From Cordilura impudica (Eukaryota; Arthropoda; Insecta; Diptera; Scathophagidae), in assembly GCA_963682025.1 (NCBI GenBank), contig OY821517.1:49845162-49909161 (forward strand): 64,000 nucleotides of DNA, read 5' to 3'. Below, piece after piece: positions 35,051 to 46,441 of this stretch. Made by a program: the position numbers and the translations under genes. Each line of letters begins with the position of its first letter. Position 1 is the stretch's first letter. The notes below the pieces were generated by a model that had not been told where the DNA came from, made no database searches, and worked only from the letters and a program-made list of their open reading frames with translations.

Positions 35051-36554
35051 CAGTGCGTTCATAAATGATAGCACATTTGGTAATCTGTGAATCAATGGTA
35101 TATAAAATTTTAACTATGCATGCTATAATTATCATCTCTTTGTGGAACGTGTATTAATATGTTCTCTTTCCAACACTAAACTTATATTACAAAAATCTTC
35201 CATTAATTCGAAATACCGTTATTAAAATCTCTTACATCCCAATAATTACCATATTAAAGCGTTCAAATAGTATAGCACAAATGCAACAAAGTCTTTGTTT
35301 GACAAAAAGTACCGTTTTAATACAACATATTCTATTTAATTTTACTAAAAACATTATTAATAAGCAAAATGCCACGAGAAAAAGTTTAAAGTGAATTTGA
35401 AAAAGGTGAAATTTTAATTTTGCCCGAAAATGGTACATCAAAAGCTGTGCCCAACTTGCTGGATGCGTTTCCAACAAAGTGTGCAAAACTACCATTTGAA
35501 AAGTTCTTAAATCGTCCAAACATATTCAAAGACAAAGAATGAAGAAAATTCCTGGTCTTTTGAAACGTCATATTAATGCACGTTTGGAGTTTTGCAAAAA
35601 TAATATGGGTACAAATTGGTCAAATGTAAGTTGTTTAATATTATGTTAGAAAATAATAAATTAATTTGTTTTCTTTTAACAGATAATTTTTACAGATGAA
35701 AAAAAATTTAATTTAAAATTAAATTAATTAAAAGCACCTTAATGTTTCTCTCGAAGAAACTTTGGTGGCGGTTCTGTTATGATTTGGGGTGCGTTTACTG
35801 AAGATTGTTGTCTGGAGTTGCAAATGGTGCCCACCAAAATGAACAGCGAAAAATATTGTGAATTGCTTCAATGTAGTTTGTTGCCATTTCTACATGCCAG
35901 TACAGAAAAAAATAAAATTTTCAGCAGGACAATGTAGCCTGTCATACCAGAAAATTCACAAAAGAATGGTTAAGCTGGAATAATGTCGATGTTTTGGAAT
36001 GGCCTGCTTGCTCTCCTGATATGAACCCCATAGAAAACATATGGCGAATTCTCGTTAGGCGAATTTATGCTGAGAATTGTCAATTCATGAATGTAAATGA
36101 ACTAAAAATTTCAATTTTCAATGAATGGGAAGCACTTAATCAAGGTTTTTTGAATAAATTAATAAATTCTATGAAAAATAGAATATTTGATTGCATTAAA
36201 GCAAAAGGTGGTGATATAAATTATTACGATGATGTTATTTTTATTATTTTTGTTATTTTTTTTTAAATAAATAAAGGAATTAATTAAATATTTTTGTTAC
36301 ACAAAGACTTTGTTGCATTTGTGCTATACTGTTTGAACGCTTTAATATGCTAAGTATTGGGTGTAAGAGATTTTAATAACGGTATTTCTAATTAATGGGA
36401 GTTTGGCGTAATATACGTTTATTTTTGGAAAGAAAACATATATGTATGTAAGACCAGCAAAGATATAATAATGATAGCATGCATAGTTAAAATTTTATAT
36501 AACATTGATTCACAGGTTACCAAATGTGCTATCATTTATGAACGCACCGCACCG
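35051..36554 (+). mobile_element. Tc3-like transposon with long inverted repeats
   Basis: Inverted ends of about 250 bp: TGCGTTCATAAATGATAGCA at 35054 matches, reversed, TGCTATCATTTATGAACGCA at 36528. Homology continues through AAATACCGTTATTAAAATCT and GCACAAATGCAACAAAGTCT. TA flanks both ends (35049-35050, 36555-36556). At 1504 bp it is a normal Tc1/Tc3-type size. It carries a decayed DD34E transposase on the plus strand. Confidence 0.88.
35369..36265 (+). pseudogene. Tc3-like DD34E transposase with a spliceosomal intron, decayed
   Basis: ATG 35369 opens MPREKV, then an in-frame TAA. The N-terminal HTH region is truncated and shifted. A 57-bp intron follows (AAT|GTAAGT at 35626 to TTTTAACAG at 35682) that joins NWSN to IIFTDEKKFN (first Asp). 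Then come NFGGGSVMIWGAFTEDC, FQQDNVACHTRKFT (second Asp) and WPACSPDMNPIENIWRIL (Glu, 34 residues later = DD34E). The C-terminal ~120 residues are open and end at 36265. At least two frameshifts lie around 35550-35750 and 35920. Confidence 0.75.
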
Positions 36555-36883
36555 TATATAAATAAAACAATGCACTTTCCACTTGTTGCCACAACTCCAT
36601 ATTGCACAAACTATTAAAGATAACTTAGTGTAATTCTTATAAAAAATTATAAAATGTATTTATTGTTCAGTTTCGATGAAATATAAATAGAAATCCGCAT
36701 ACAACATTTTCATTCTGCCAAACTCAACTATTTTCACATAAGGTAAATTGATCAATTTTTACAAAGTGCAAATATTTAAAGTATTTAGAAACATTTAATT
36801 TGAATTTAAATCATATAACTCAACAAAAACACTAATAAAAAAATGGAATATTTTACAATTTTGCCAATAATAATTATGAATCG
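36555..36883. other. AT-rich intron sequence
   Basis: No gene or repeat recognised. Confidence 0.4.
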
Positions 36884-37086
36884 AAAAAAGACGTAAGCGC
36901 CACTTCGTGGTAACAAAATATGTTAACAAACAAGCAATTGTCCATATGTCTAAATTGTTTTTTCTGTAAAATCATAACGGTACATTTTAGAACTATGATA
37001 TTTTGTGAGATGATGCGAATGATCGAGAACTATCGATTTTTATCACAAAACGCAAAACCGATAATTATGGCGCTTACGTCTTTTTG
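36884..37086. mobile_element. Small MITE with about 18-bp inverted repeats
   Basis: AAAAAAGACGTAAGCGCCA at 36884 and TGGCGCTTACGTCTTTTT at 37068-37085 are perfect inverted repeats enclosing about 165 bp without coding capacity. The flanks are too AT-rich to settle the target duplication. Confidence 0.65.
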
Positions 37087-37270
37087 GCGGTTAGGGCTGG
37101 ATATTTAACGGTTCGTTCCTTTAAAAATTAAGAATTGTTTTTGATGTGTAAACATCTCTACGCGTAGGGGGGTAAATTTCAAAAACAGCGTAACACGTCA
37201 GCGTTACATGTGAGTCGTAAGACAAAATGTGGTTGTATTGGTGAAAAAAATTATGATATTATGATAACCT

Positions 37271-40200
37271 ATTTGAAAATTCAAAATTAAAAATAAAAAA
37301 TGAAAAATAAAAAATTAAAAATGAAAAATAAAAATTGAAAAATGAAAAATTAAAAATGAAAAATTAAAAATAAAAAATGAAAAATTAAAAATTAAAAGTT
37401 AAAAATTAAAAATTAAAAATTAAAAATTAAAAATTAAAAATTAAAAGTTAAAAATTAAAAATTAAAAATCAAAAATTAAAAATTAAAAATTAAAAATTAA
37501 AAATTAAAAATTAAAAATTAAAAATTAAAAATTATAAATTAAAAATTAAAAATTAAAAATTAAAAATTAAAAATTAAAAATTAAAAATTAAAAATTAAAA
37601 ATTAAAAATTAAAAATTAAAAATTAAAAATTAAAAATTAAAAATTAAAAATTAAAAATTAAAAATTAAAAATTAAAAATTAAAAATTAAAAATTAAAAAT
37701 TAAAAATTAAAAATTAAAAATTAAAAATTAAAAATTAAAAATTAAAAATTAAAAATTAAAAATTAAAAATTAAAAATTAAAAATTAAAAATTAAAAATTA
37801 AAAATTAAAAATTAAAAATTAAAAATTAAAAATTAAAAATTAAAAATTAAAAATTAAAAATTAAAAATTAAAAATTAAAAATTAAAAATTAAAAATTAAA
37901 AATTAAAAATTAAAAATTAAAAATTAAAAATTAAAAATTAAAAATTAAAAATTAAAAATTAAAAATTAAAAATTAAAAATTAAAAATTAAAAATTAAAAA
38001 TTAAAAATTAAAAATTAAAAATTAAAAATTAAAAATTAAAAATCAAAAATTAAAAATTAAAAATTAAAAATTAAAAATTCAAAATTCAAAATTAAAAATT
38101 AAAAATTAAAAATTAAAAATTAAAAATTAAAAATTAAAAATTAAAAATTAAAAATAAAAAATGAAAAATTAAAAATTAAAAGTTAAAAATTAAAAATTAA
38201 AAATTAAAAATTAAAAATTAAAAATTAAAAATTAAAAATTAAAAATTAAAAATTAAAAATTAAAAATTAAAAATTAAAAATTAAAAATTAAAAATTAAAA
38301 ATTAAAAATTAAAAATTAAAAATTAAAAATTAAAAATTAAAAATTAATAATTAAAAATTAAAATTTAAAAATTAAAAATTAAAAATTAAAAATTAAAAAT
38401 AAAAAATGAAAAATAAAAATGAAACATGAAAAATAAAAAATGAAAAACGACAAATTGAAAATGAATAATGAAAAATGAAAAATAAAAAATGAAAAATTAA
38501 ACAAATGAAAATTAAAAAATGAAAAATAAATAATGAAAAATAAAAAATGAAAAATAAAAAGTGAAAAATGAAAAATAAAAAGGGAAAAATTAAAAAAGAA
38601 AAAAGAAAAATGAAAAATGAAAAACGAAAAATGAAAAAAAAAATTAAAATAAAGAATAAAAATGAAAAATGAAAAATCAAAAATGAAAAATAAAAAGTGA
38701 AAAATAAAAAATGAAAGATAAAAAATGAAAAATGAAAAATAAAAAATTAAAAATGAAAAATAAAAAATAAAAAGTGAAAAAAAATTAAAAATTAAAAATT
38801 AAAAATTAAAAATCAAAAATTAAAAATTAAAAATTAAAAATTAAAAATTAAAAATTAAAAATTAAAAATTAAAAATTAAAAATTAAAAATTAAAAATTAA
38901 AAATTAAAAATTAAAAATTAAAAATTAAAAATTAAAAATTAAAAATTAAAAATTAAAAATTAAAAATGAAAAATGAAAAATTAAAAATTAAAAATTAAAA
39001 ATTAGAAATTAAAAATTAAAAATTAAAAATTAAAAATTAAAAATTAAAAATTAAAAATTAAAAATTTAAAATTAAAAATTAAAAATTAAAAATCAAAAAT
39101 TAAAAATTAAAAATTAAAAATTAAAAATTAAAAATTAAAAATTAAAAAATAAAAATAAAAAATTAAAAATTAAAAATTAAAAATTAAAAATTAAAAATTA
39201 AAAATTAAAAATTAAAAATTAAAAATTAAAAATTAAAAATTAAAAATTAAAAATTAAAAATTAAAAATTAAAAATTAAAAATTAAAAATTAAAAATTAAA
39301 AATTAAAAATTAAAAATTAAAAATTAAAAATTAAAAATTAAAAATTAAAAATTAAAAATTAAAAATTAAAAATAAAAAATAAAAAATGAAAAATAAAAAA
39401 TGAAACATGAAAAATAAAAAATGAAAAACGACAAATTGAAAATGAATAATGAAAAATGAAAAATAAAAAATGAAAAATTAAACAAATGAAAATTAAAAAA
39501 TTAAAAATAAATAATGAAAAATAAAAATGAAAAATAAAAAGTGAAAAATGAAAAATAAAAAGTGAAAAATTAAAAAAGAAAAATGAAAAATAAAAAATGA
39601 AAAACGAAAAATGAAAAAAAAAATTAAAATAAAAAATTAAGAATAAAAATTAAAAATGAAAAATCAAAAATGAAAAATAAAAAGTGAAAAATGAAAAATG
39701 AAAGATAAAAAATGAAAAATGAAAAATAAAAAATTAAAAATGAAAAATAAAAAATAAAAAGTGAAAAAAAATTAAAAATTAAAAATTAAAAATTAAAAAT
39801 TAAAAATTAAAAATTAAAAATTAAAAATTAAAAATTAAAAATCAAAAATTAAAAATTAAAAATTAAAAATTAAAAATTAAAAATTAAAAATTAAAAATTA
39901 TAAATTAAAAATTAAAAATTAAAAATTAAAAATTAAAAATTAAAAATTAAAAATTAAAAATTAAAAATTAAAAATTAAAAATTAAAAATTAAAAATTAAA
40001 AATTAAAAATTAAAAATTAAAAATTAAAAATTAAAAATTAAAAATTAAAAATTAAAAATTAAAAATTAAAAATTAAAAATTAAAAATTAAAAATTAAAAA
40101 TTAAAAATTAAAAATTAAAAATTAAAAATTAAAAATTAAAAATTAAAAATTAAAAATTAAAAATTAAAAATTAAAAATTAAAAATTAAAAATTAAAAATT

Positions 40201-41640
40201 AAAAATTAAAAATTAAAAATTAAAAATTAAAAATTAAAAATTAAAAATTAAAAATTAAAAATTAAAAATTAAAAATTAAAAATTAAAAATTAAAAATTAA
40301 AAATTAAAAATTAAAAATTAAAAATTAAAAATTAAAAATTAAAAATTAAAAATTAAAAATTAAAAATTAAAAATTAAAAATTAAAAATTAAAAATTAAAA
40401 ATTAAAAATTAAAAATTAAAAATTAAAAATTAAAAATTAAAAATTAAAAATTAAAAATTAAAAATTAAAAATTAAAAATTAAAAATTAAAAATTAAAAAT
40501 TAAAAATTAAAAATTAAAAATTAAAAATTAAAAATTAAAAATTAAAAATTAAAAATTAAAAATTAAAAATTAAAAATTAAAAATTAAAAATTAAAAATAA
40601 AAAATTAAAAATTAAAAATTAAAAATTAAAAATTAAAAATTAGAAATTTAAAATTAAAAATTAAAAATTAAAAATTAAAAATTAAAAATTAAAAATTAAA
40701 AATCAAAAATTAAAAATTAAAAATTAAAAATTAAAAATTAAAAATTAAAAATTAAAAATTAAAAATTAAAATTAAAAATTAAAAATTTAAAAATTAAAAA
40801 TTAAAAATTAAAAATTAATTAAAAATAAAAAATAAAAATTGAAAAATAAAAAATGAAACATGAAAAATAAAAAATGAAAAACGACAAATTAAAAATGAAT
40901 AATGAAAAATGAAAAATAAAAAATGAAAAATTAAACAAATGAAAATTAAAAAATGAAAAATAAATAATGAAAAATAAAAAATGAAAAATGAAAAATAAAA
41001 AGTGAAAAATGAAAAATAAAAAGTGAAAAAAGAAAAAAGAAAAATGAAAAATAAAAAATGAAAAATGAAAAAAAAATTAAAATAAAAAATTAAGAATAAA
41101 AATGAAAAATGAAAAATCAAAAATGAAAAATAAAAAGTGAAAAATGAAAAATGAAAGATAAAAAATGAAAAATGAAAAATGAAAAATAAAAAATTAAAAA
41201 TGAAAAATAAAAAATAAAAAGTGAAAAATGAAAAATAAAAAATTTAAAAAAAAAAATATAAAGGAAAATTGAAAATAAAAAATTAATAATAAAAAATTAA
41301 AACTAAAAAATGAAAAATAAAAAATGAAACATGAAAAATAAGAAATGAAAAATGAAAAACTAAAATTAAAAATTAATAATGAAAAATAAAAAATTAAATA
41401 TAAAAAATTAAAAATAAAAAATGAAAAATAAAAAATGAAAATTGAAAAATAAAAAATGAAAAAAGGAAAATAAAAATTGGAAAATGAAAAATAAAAAATT
41501 AAAAAAAAATGAAAAATTAAAATTAAAAATAAAAAATTAAAAAAAAAATTAAAAATAAAAAATTAAAAAAAATAAATAAAAATTAAAAATGAGAAACGAA
41601 AAATTAAAAATAAAAAATAAAAAACGAAAAATTAAAAATT
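37271..41640. repeat. 4.4-kb AT-only satellite (7-bp unit AAAAATT) with higher-order blocks
   Basis: Hundreds of tandem AAAAATT heptamers, largely perfect from about 37380 to 38150, 38160-38395, 38785-39370, 39770-40820. Three blocks of imperfect AAAAATGAAAAATAAAA-type sequence interrupt them at about 38393-38780, 39375-39770 and 40822-41230. These blocks share rare marker words in the same order: GAAACATGAAAAATAAAAAA, AAAACGACAAATT, TTAAACAAATGAAAATT, GAAAGATAAAAAATG. They are therefore segmental duplicates. After 41230 the array decays. It lies in the Pellino intron 31128-42318. The Phe/Ile-rich minus-strand frames here are artefacts of the repeat. Confidence 0.97.
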
Positions 41641-42318
41641 AACCGGTTAAAATAATAAATAATAATAAATATTTTTACGCTTTCTGCTTGATTTTAAGAA
41701 AGTGCTATGAAAAAATCTTTAATTACTAGATGTTTACACATCTCCCCTGCGATCGGACTCACATGATTTTTTTTTTTTTTTTTTTTTTGTATTATATCCC
41801 GTTTGCGATATATCCCGTTATATCCCGTATTATATCCCGTTTGAATCTTCTTCGGAAATTGCTATAACTATTATTAAAGAAAGAAAGAATTTATTTGTTG
41901 TTCTGTATACGACAATAGAGACTACGACACTAATAATAATAGCAAATAATAAGTTGTGGTGGTAAAAATGTGATGGCGTTGTATACTTTGGCCCCAAAGA
42001 AATGTAGGTCATTGTTACGGTATCCATAATTTACAAGAGACTTTTATTGTTTTATTGTCGTACTTACAATAAACACTATACCATATCAAACCACACAAAT
42101 ACCTCCAAACCATCTTAGTTCTTTGTGTATACGAGTATGTACATATGTATGTGTTGTTGTACACGTACTTATTTCTTTTGTTTTCTCACATAATCTCTAA
42201 CATTTAATCTATAATTAAATTTAAATGCATTTAAATTGAATTTCCTACATTTTATATTTATTTTTATTGCATGTCAATATTTTGTTGTTGTTGCTTATTT
42301 TTGCATTCTTTCAATTAG
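41641..42318 (+). other. Intron 3' end flanking the satellite
   Basis: Contains the hairpin word AGATGTTTACACATCT at 41728-41743 (a matching hairpin GATGTGTAAACATC lies before the array at 37143), a TATATCCCGT triplication at about 41794-41840, and the acceptor TTTCAATTAG at 42318. Confidence 0.5.
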
Positions 42319-42507
42319 GAAAAAGCTACAAAATGGCAAGATAATGTAGAAATTGACGGCCTTACAACAAATGGGGTTTTAATCATGCATCCAAAGGGTC
42401 AATTTTGTGGTGGCAATGCCAAATGTGGTCTCTGGCGTGAGTGTTCTGTGGGTGGTGATGTCTTTAGTTTGCGCGAATCACGCTCTGCCCAACAAAAAGG
42501 ACAACCG
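42319..42507 (+). CDS. Pli: Pellino exon (FHA-like domain wing and linker)
   Basis: A 63-codon phase 0 exon starting EKATKWQDNVEIDGLTTNGV, then LIMHPKGQFCGGNAKCGLWR and ECSVGGDVFSLRESRSAQQK, ending GQP. TTNGVLIMHP is the FHA-like TTNG loop that contacts phosphothreonine. Donor CCG|GTAATT. The next exon begins after only 77 bp. Confidence 0.97.
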
Positions 42508-42584
42508 GTAATTTTTATAATAATTAATTTTTTGACAATTGATATAATATTTACTCCAAAACTACAAAAAAAAAACAATTGCAG

Positions 42585-42683
42585 ATATATGATGAATCAA
42601 ATATTTTACAAGATGGCACTTTAATTGATCTCTGTGGTGCTACATTGTTGTGGCGTTCTTCAGAGGGTCTCCAACATTCACCG
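42585..42683 (+). CDS. Pli: Pellino exon (end of FHA-like wing)
   Basis: A 33-codon phase 0 exon: IYDESNILQDGTLIDLCGAT, LLWRSSEGLQHSP. DGTLIDLCGATLLWR is the strand pair closing the FHA-like fold and wing. Acceptor ATTGCAG|AT, donor CCG|GTATTT. Small introns lie on both sides (77 and 71 bp). Confidence 0.97.
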
Positions 42684-42754
42684 GTATTTGCATATTAGTT
42701 CAAGTTATTTCTTAAAGTTTACTTAAATATTTTATTGTTTTTTTTTTTTTGCAG

Positions 42755-42908
42755 ACAAAACGCGATTTGGAGAAATTAATTGATGAAATCAATGCTGGAC
42801 GTCCTCAGTGTCCCGTTGGCCTTAACACTTTAGTTATACCCCGTAAAGTTAACATTGGTGAACAAATTAATCAGCCTTATGTGTACTTAAATTGTGGTCA
42901 TGTTCAAG
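42755..42908 (+). CDS. Pli: Pellino exon (start of RING-like domain)
   Basis: Reads TKRDLEKLIDEINAGRPQCP, VGLNTLVIPRKVNIGEQINQ, PYVYLNCGHVQ. RPQCPVGLNTL holds the first zinc-ligand-type Cys, and the CGH motif supplies the next Cys and His. The exon ends after the first base of a Gly codon (CAAG|GTCAGT, phase 1). The following intron is 14.5 kb. Read-through of the donor would add a short non-homologous tail ending before 42979, truncating the RING-like domain. Confidence 0.96.
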
Positions 42909-44560
42909 GTCAGTTCAAAAAAATTAAGGAAATATTAAGAAACTCTTTAAAGTTAAAAAATTCAGAATTACACAAGTAAACATTTTTATTAATAATAGTT
43001 TCTTCAAAATTTAAATATATATACAGTCGCTCCAAATACAATTTTTACTACAATTTAATATTTTTTTAAAATATAAAATATGTCATTTTATTCTTTAAAA
43101 TAAACAGTTTAGATATGACCTCTCTTTAAAAAAAATTTTTTTCGAATTTTTTTTTCCAAATTTCTTATAAAAAAAAATCATTCAGAAATAATGCCATAAA
43201 AGGAATTTTTTAAATTCAAATTATTTTTGGAGCTACAGAGCTATATATGTATACATATATTTGTACAACAATATAGGAAATTTTTGTAATAAAATTTTAA
43301 ATGCGTTTTTCTCGAAAATAAAATAAAAATTAAAAATTATTTTAATTTATATTCGCGAGCAATAAGCAGATAATTGCAGCAAAGATATATCACATTGAAT
43401 TTTTTTGATCCCACTGAAGGGTTAAATAAATAAAAAATAACCGAATTATTTTTCTTAAATTCGAAATAGTGGTTTCATCGAGTTTAATAGAAAACTCGTT
43501 TTCGGTAATTTTTATTCAAAAATATCTTAAAATCCAAAGCTGGCCTTGGCAAGTAATGGGTTAACGTTCTCGGATTTATCCCAAATTTTAAGAATGGAAG
43601 TTCTACACATTTCATTATTATATTTTAAGCGTCGCATCTAAAAATTCAACAGTACTTAAAAAATATTTGAATTTTTTGAATAAATTGTCTTTTATTAGCT
43701 TGGGGTCATATGTGACCCCAATTCCAAAAGGATTAATGGGATAATTTTTTTTTTTCCGAAACCCTAGGCTATTAAGATAAAATATAACATTCAAAAGTAG
43801 AAAAGTGATGAAGTTTTGATACAAGGTATTTAGAAAGAGTACATTTACAGAATATTTTACAAAAATCCCATTTTTCTCGAAATCCGCAAAAATAAACTCC
43901 TTGTCAAAAAAATTCTGGAATAGGGATTTACTTTAAAACTTACACAGTTAATCTGTAACATGTTTAACAAAACCTTAAAGTGCCAGATCCATTTTGTTAA
44001 ATTTTGTTTAAAAAACTTTTTTAAAACTTAAAAAAGGAGTTTTCAAAATTTTATCAAAAACATTTCCCATTTTTGGTATCAATGCACAATAGGTTAACAA
44101 CGTGGTAATAAAACAATATTTCATATCTGAGTCCCCTCAAGTATATAGACCAAAGAAAAATTATGGCTTTAATCAATTTCTCAAAGTTGAAAAAAGCCAT
44201 CAAATTTCATGACCTAGTTTTTTTTTTTTTGGCACAAAAGTGATCTGGGGCATTTGCTATTTCTTGGCGAGGTTTTATTCGATTTTGAAGTTTTATAGCT
44301 TTTTGAAAGGATAATTTAATACTGATCGCGAATTATATAACAACTTTTCGGGAAAATAAAACTATAGAACGAAATTGTCGTAAAATCTGAAAAAAGTCAT
44401 ATTTTCTCCATATAAACACACTTGAAATTTTCAATCGTGTTTATGCAGGACTAAATGTTTTTTAGTTGGCCCAAAACTTTTTATTTCTCAGTTTTTTTGC
44501 TATTCGCATATTTCTAGGGGGTAGGACCGAGAGTTTGAACACTTTTTTTCCCTCTATATA
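42909..44560 (+). other. Pellino intron, unassigned repeat-like sequence
   Basis: AT-rich, no domain-bearing frame. Many short homopolymers and phrases such as TTTTTAAAACTTAAAAAAGG; it may be the flank of the Harbinger relic, but its ends were not found. Confidence 0.35.
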
Positions 44561-44802
44561 ATGAAGGGCCACCCTAGTAGGACATACCTTAGTATTCGGG
44601 CCTATTCCCATTGGCGTTGTCGTTTGAAAACAAAATAAAAACGACAGTTTGGCATCACTGTTGACGTTATAGACATGTATCGAAATATATTGGTATTCTG
44701 CATTTTGAAACGAAGATAATAACGACAAAGAAACGTTTTTTTTTTGTCGTCGCCATTGTTTTAGTATCGAAGTTGAAATGACTTCAAAAAATTAAATTAA
44801 AT

Positions 44803-44955
44803 ATGAAAATAACGACAGTGCAGCAATTTGAAAAATTAGTGTCCGAAATGGAAAAAAATCCCGAATTTGCTAAGGGGTTTCGAAAGGGCATAAAACCCCC
44901 TAAATTTCGATGGTTTCTGGAACGACGTATCAAAAGAAGTAATTTGTTGTATTAA
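44803..44955 (+). pseudogene. Myb/SANT-like DNA-binding ORF fragment of a PIF/Harbinger element
   Basis: A 50-codon frame from ATG 44803: TTVQQFEKLVSEMEKNPEFA followed by KGFRKGIKPPKF. The FEKLVSEMEKNPEFAKG helix is typical of the Myb/SANT-like second protein encoded by PIF/Harbinger transposons, which brings the transposase to DNA. The frame ends at TAA 44955, where it collides with the oppositely oriented transposase exon; a deletion has removed everything between them. Confidence 0.5.
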
Positions 44956-45359
44956 TCGCGCCCAAAGCTTCAGATAAAATTTTACTAACCGTGGGTTGTG
45001 CAAATGTCAAATTAAAGTCATTTCCAACGCTTAGTTGATATGATCCTTGTGCAAAAAATCTCTGAGCAGTTGCCAGTTTAATTATTGGCGTAATTGTAGA
45101 CTTTCGCATGCTGCATTTCAGTTTTGGATGGATTTGTTCCAGGACATATCGAAAAGAAGTTTTATTGAGTCTAAATTTGTTCACAAACCTTAAAAAAAAT
45201 ATTTACTTAATAATTATTTTATAAAAATAACGTAACTTACATTGAATCTGGGATGGCAAATATATTAACGTTCTGTCGCAACATCTTCCGATGTATGTTT
45301 ACCTTCATTATTTCATCATATTCACTTGAACTTGAAAAATAAAATTCTGTACTTGCCAT
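44930..45359 (-). pseudogene. PIF/Harbinger transposase, 5' part, spliced
   Basis: On the minus strand ATG 45359 begins MASTEFYFSSSSEYDEIM and exon 1 ends at 45241 (VNIFAIPDSM split over the junction). A 52-bp intron (GTAAGT at 45240, TTTTAAG at 45189) leads into exon 2: FVNKFRLNKTSFRYVLEQI, HPKLKCSMRKSTITPIIKL, FFAQGSYQLSVGNDFNLTFA, QPTVSKILSEALGAI. This is the N-terminal half of a HARBI1-like nuclease (FRLNKTSF-LL, LATAQRFFAQGSYQLSV). It stops at 44930 before any catalytic DDE residue. Confidence 0.65.
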
Positions 45360-45559
45360 TGTTTGACATTTTGTTTAAAATACATAAAACTTAAAAAAAA
45401 TTTAATAATCTCAAAAATAACAACGCAAAATAATGCAGTGCTACCAACGTCGCACAGTGCTTTGACCCATAGACATAAATCAAAAAAAGAAAATTTTCTC
45501 AAAATGTGATGAAAGTTATAGTGATCGATAGGTAACAATACAACTCAAATAAATTTTAA

Positions 45560-46440
45560 GGAACTGGTTTCATTTGACTCTCCTCGAATGCACTAGAGGG
45601 CGCTAAAGTCAGTGAAATTTAAGCAAAAATGAATGAATTAAAAACTGAATTTTATTGCTTCAAGAAAATAATTCCTAAAAATTCATTTTTTAAGAAAGAG
45701 CATGAAATTTCGATTTTTGTGTTATTCAATATGTTCTGAACTCGGAAAAAATACCATTTGTGTTGTTTTTGTTAACTAGAATTATTTTTAATCCCTCGCA
45801 AAAAAAAAAATTTTCTAAAAAATTTCAAAAATTACAAGTTGATGGAATTTAAAAAAAAAATCCGAAAAAATCCAACATTTTTTTATTTTGTTTTTATTCA
45901 GTTTATAGTGTTGTTAAAAGGTAAAAAAAAAAAAATTAGAGCCTATTTTTTGCCACAACTTAAAAAAAAGAGTTTTAAAAAAGTTCTAAATTTACTTTTT
46001 TACTTAAAATGTTATTAATTATAGAGTGGCAATGTTAAGGTAAAAAAACGACCTATATGAAATAACATAAAAATTAAGTTTAAGCTGTAGCTTGAATGAT
46101 TGTTAATTATTACATTGTTTTTTTCCTACTTACACCCATTATTTGCTGAAGGTTCCTCTGAAGTGATTCTATTTATAGAACATAAGAACAGAACGTATAT
46201 TTGTTATTGTTCTCTTTAAAACAAAAATTATTTTGATTTGGCCGGTATTGAAAAATATATACACAGGGAAAATGTTGATTTGCAAGATGAAATATTTGAT
46301 ACCCTCCACCTAAGTGAACCAGCATGTTAAAAAAATACTTATTTCAGATGAATAAAAAATATGTCAACATAAGTTGTTATTAATGAAAAAAAAAAAAATG
46401 CAAAATAATTCTGAATTATTTTTCAGTTTATAACTACTAA
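45560..46440 (+). other. AT-rich intron stretch
   Basis: Homopolymer-rich, no gene. A family E-like start (TTTGATACCCTCCACCTAAG) lies at about 46296-46320. Confidence 0.4.
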
Positions 46441-46441
46441 T

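Noticed and set aside
35232..35519. 95-codon minus-strand ORF
   Set aside because: Antisense shadow of the Tc3-like transposase N-terminal region.
38393..41120. Two Phe/Ile-rich minus-strand ORFs (95 and 101 codons)
   Set aside because: They are translations of the marker blocks within the AAAAATT satellite; the repeat lacks stops in that frame. No gene signal.
37271..41640. Regular tandem array considered as CRISPR
   Set aside because: Unit is 7 bp with no spacers, and the genome is eukaryotic.
42909..42979. Alternative Pellino C-terminus by reading through the 42908 donor
   Set aside because: The extension is Lys/Asn-rich, not conserved, and would remove most of the RING-like domain; the strong GTCAGT donor favours splicing.
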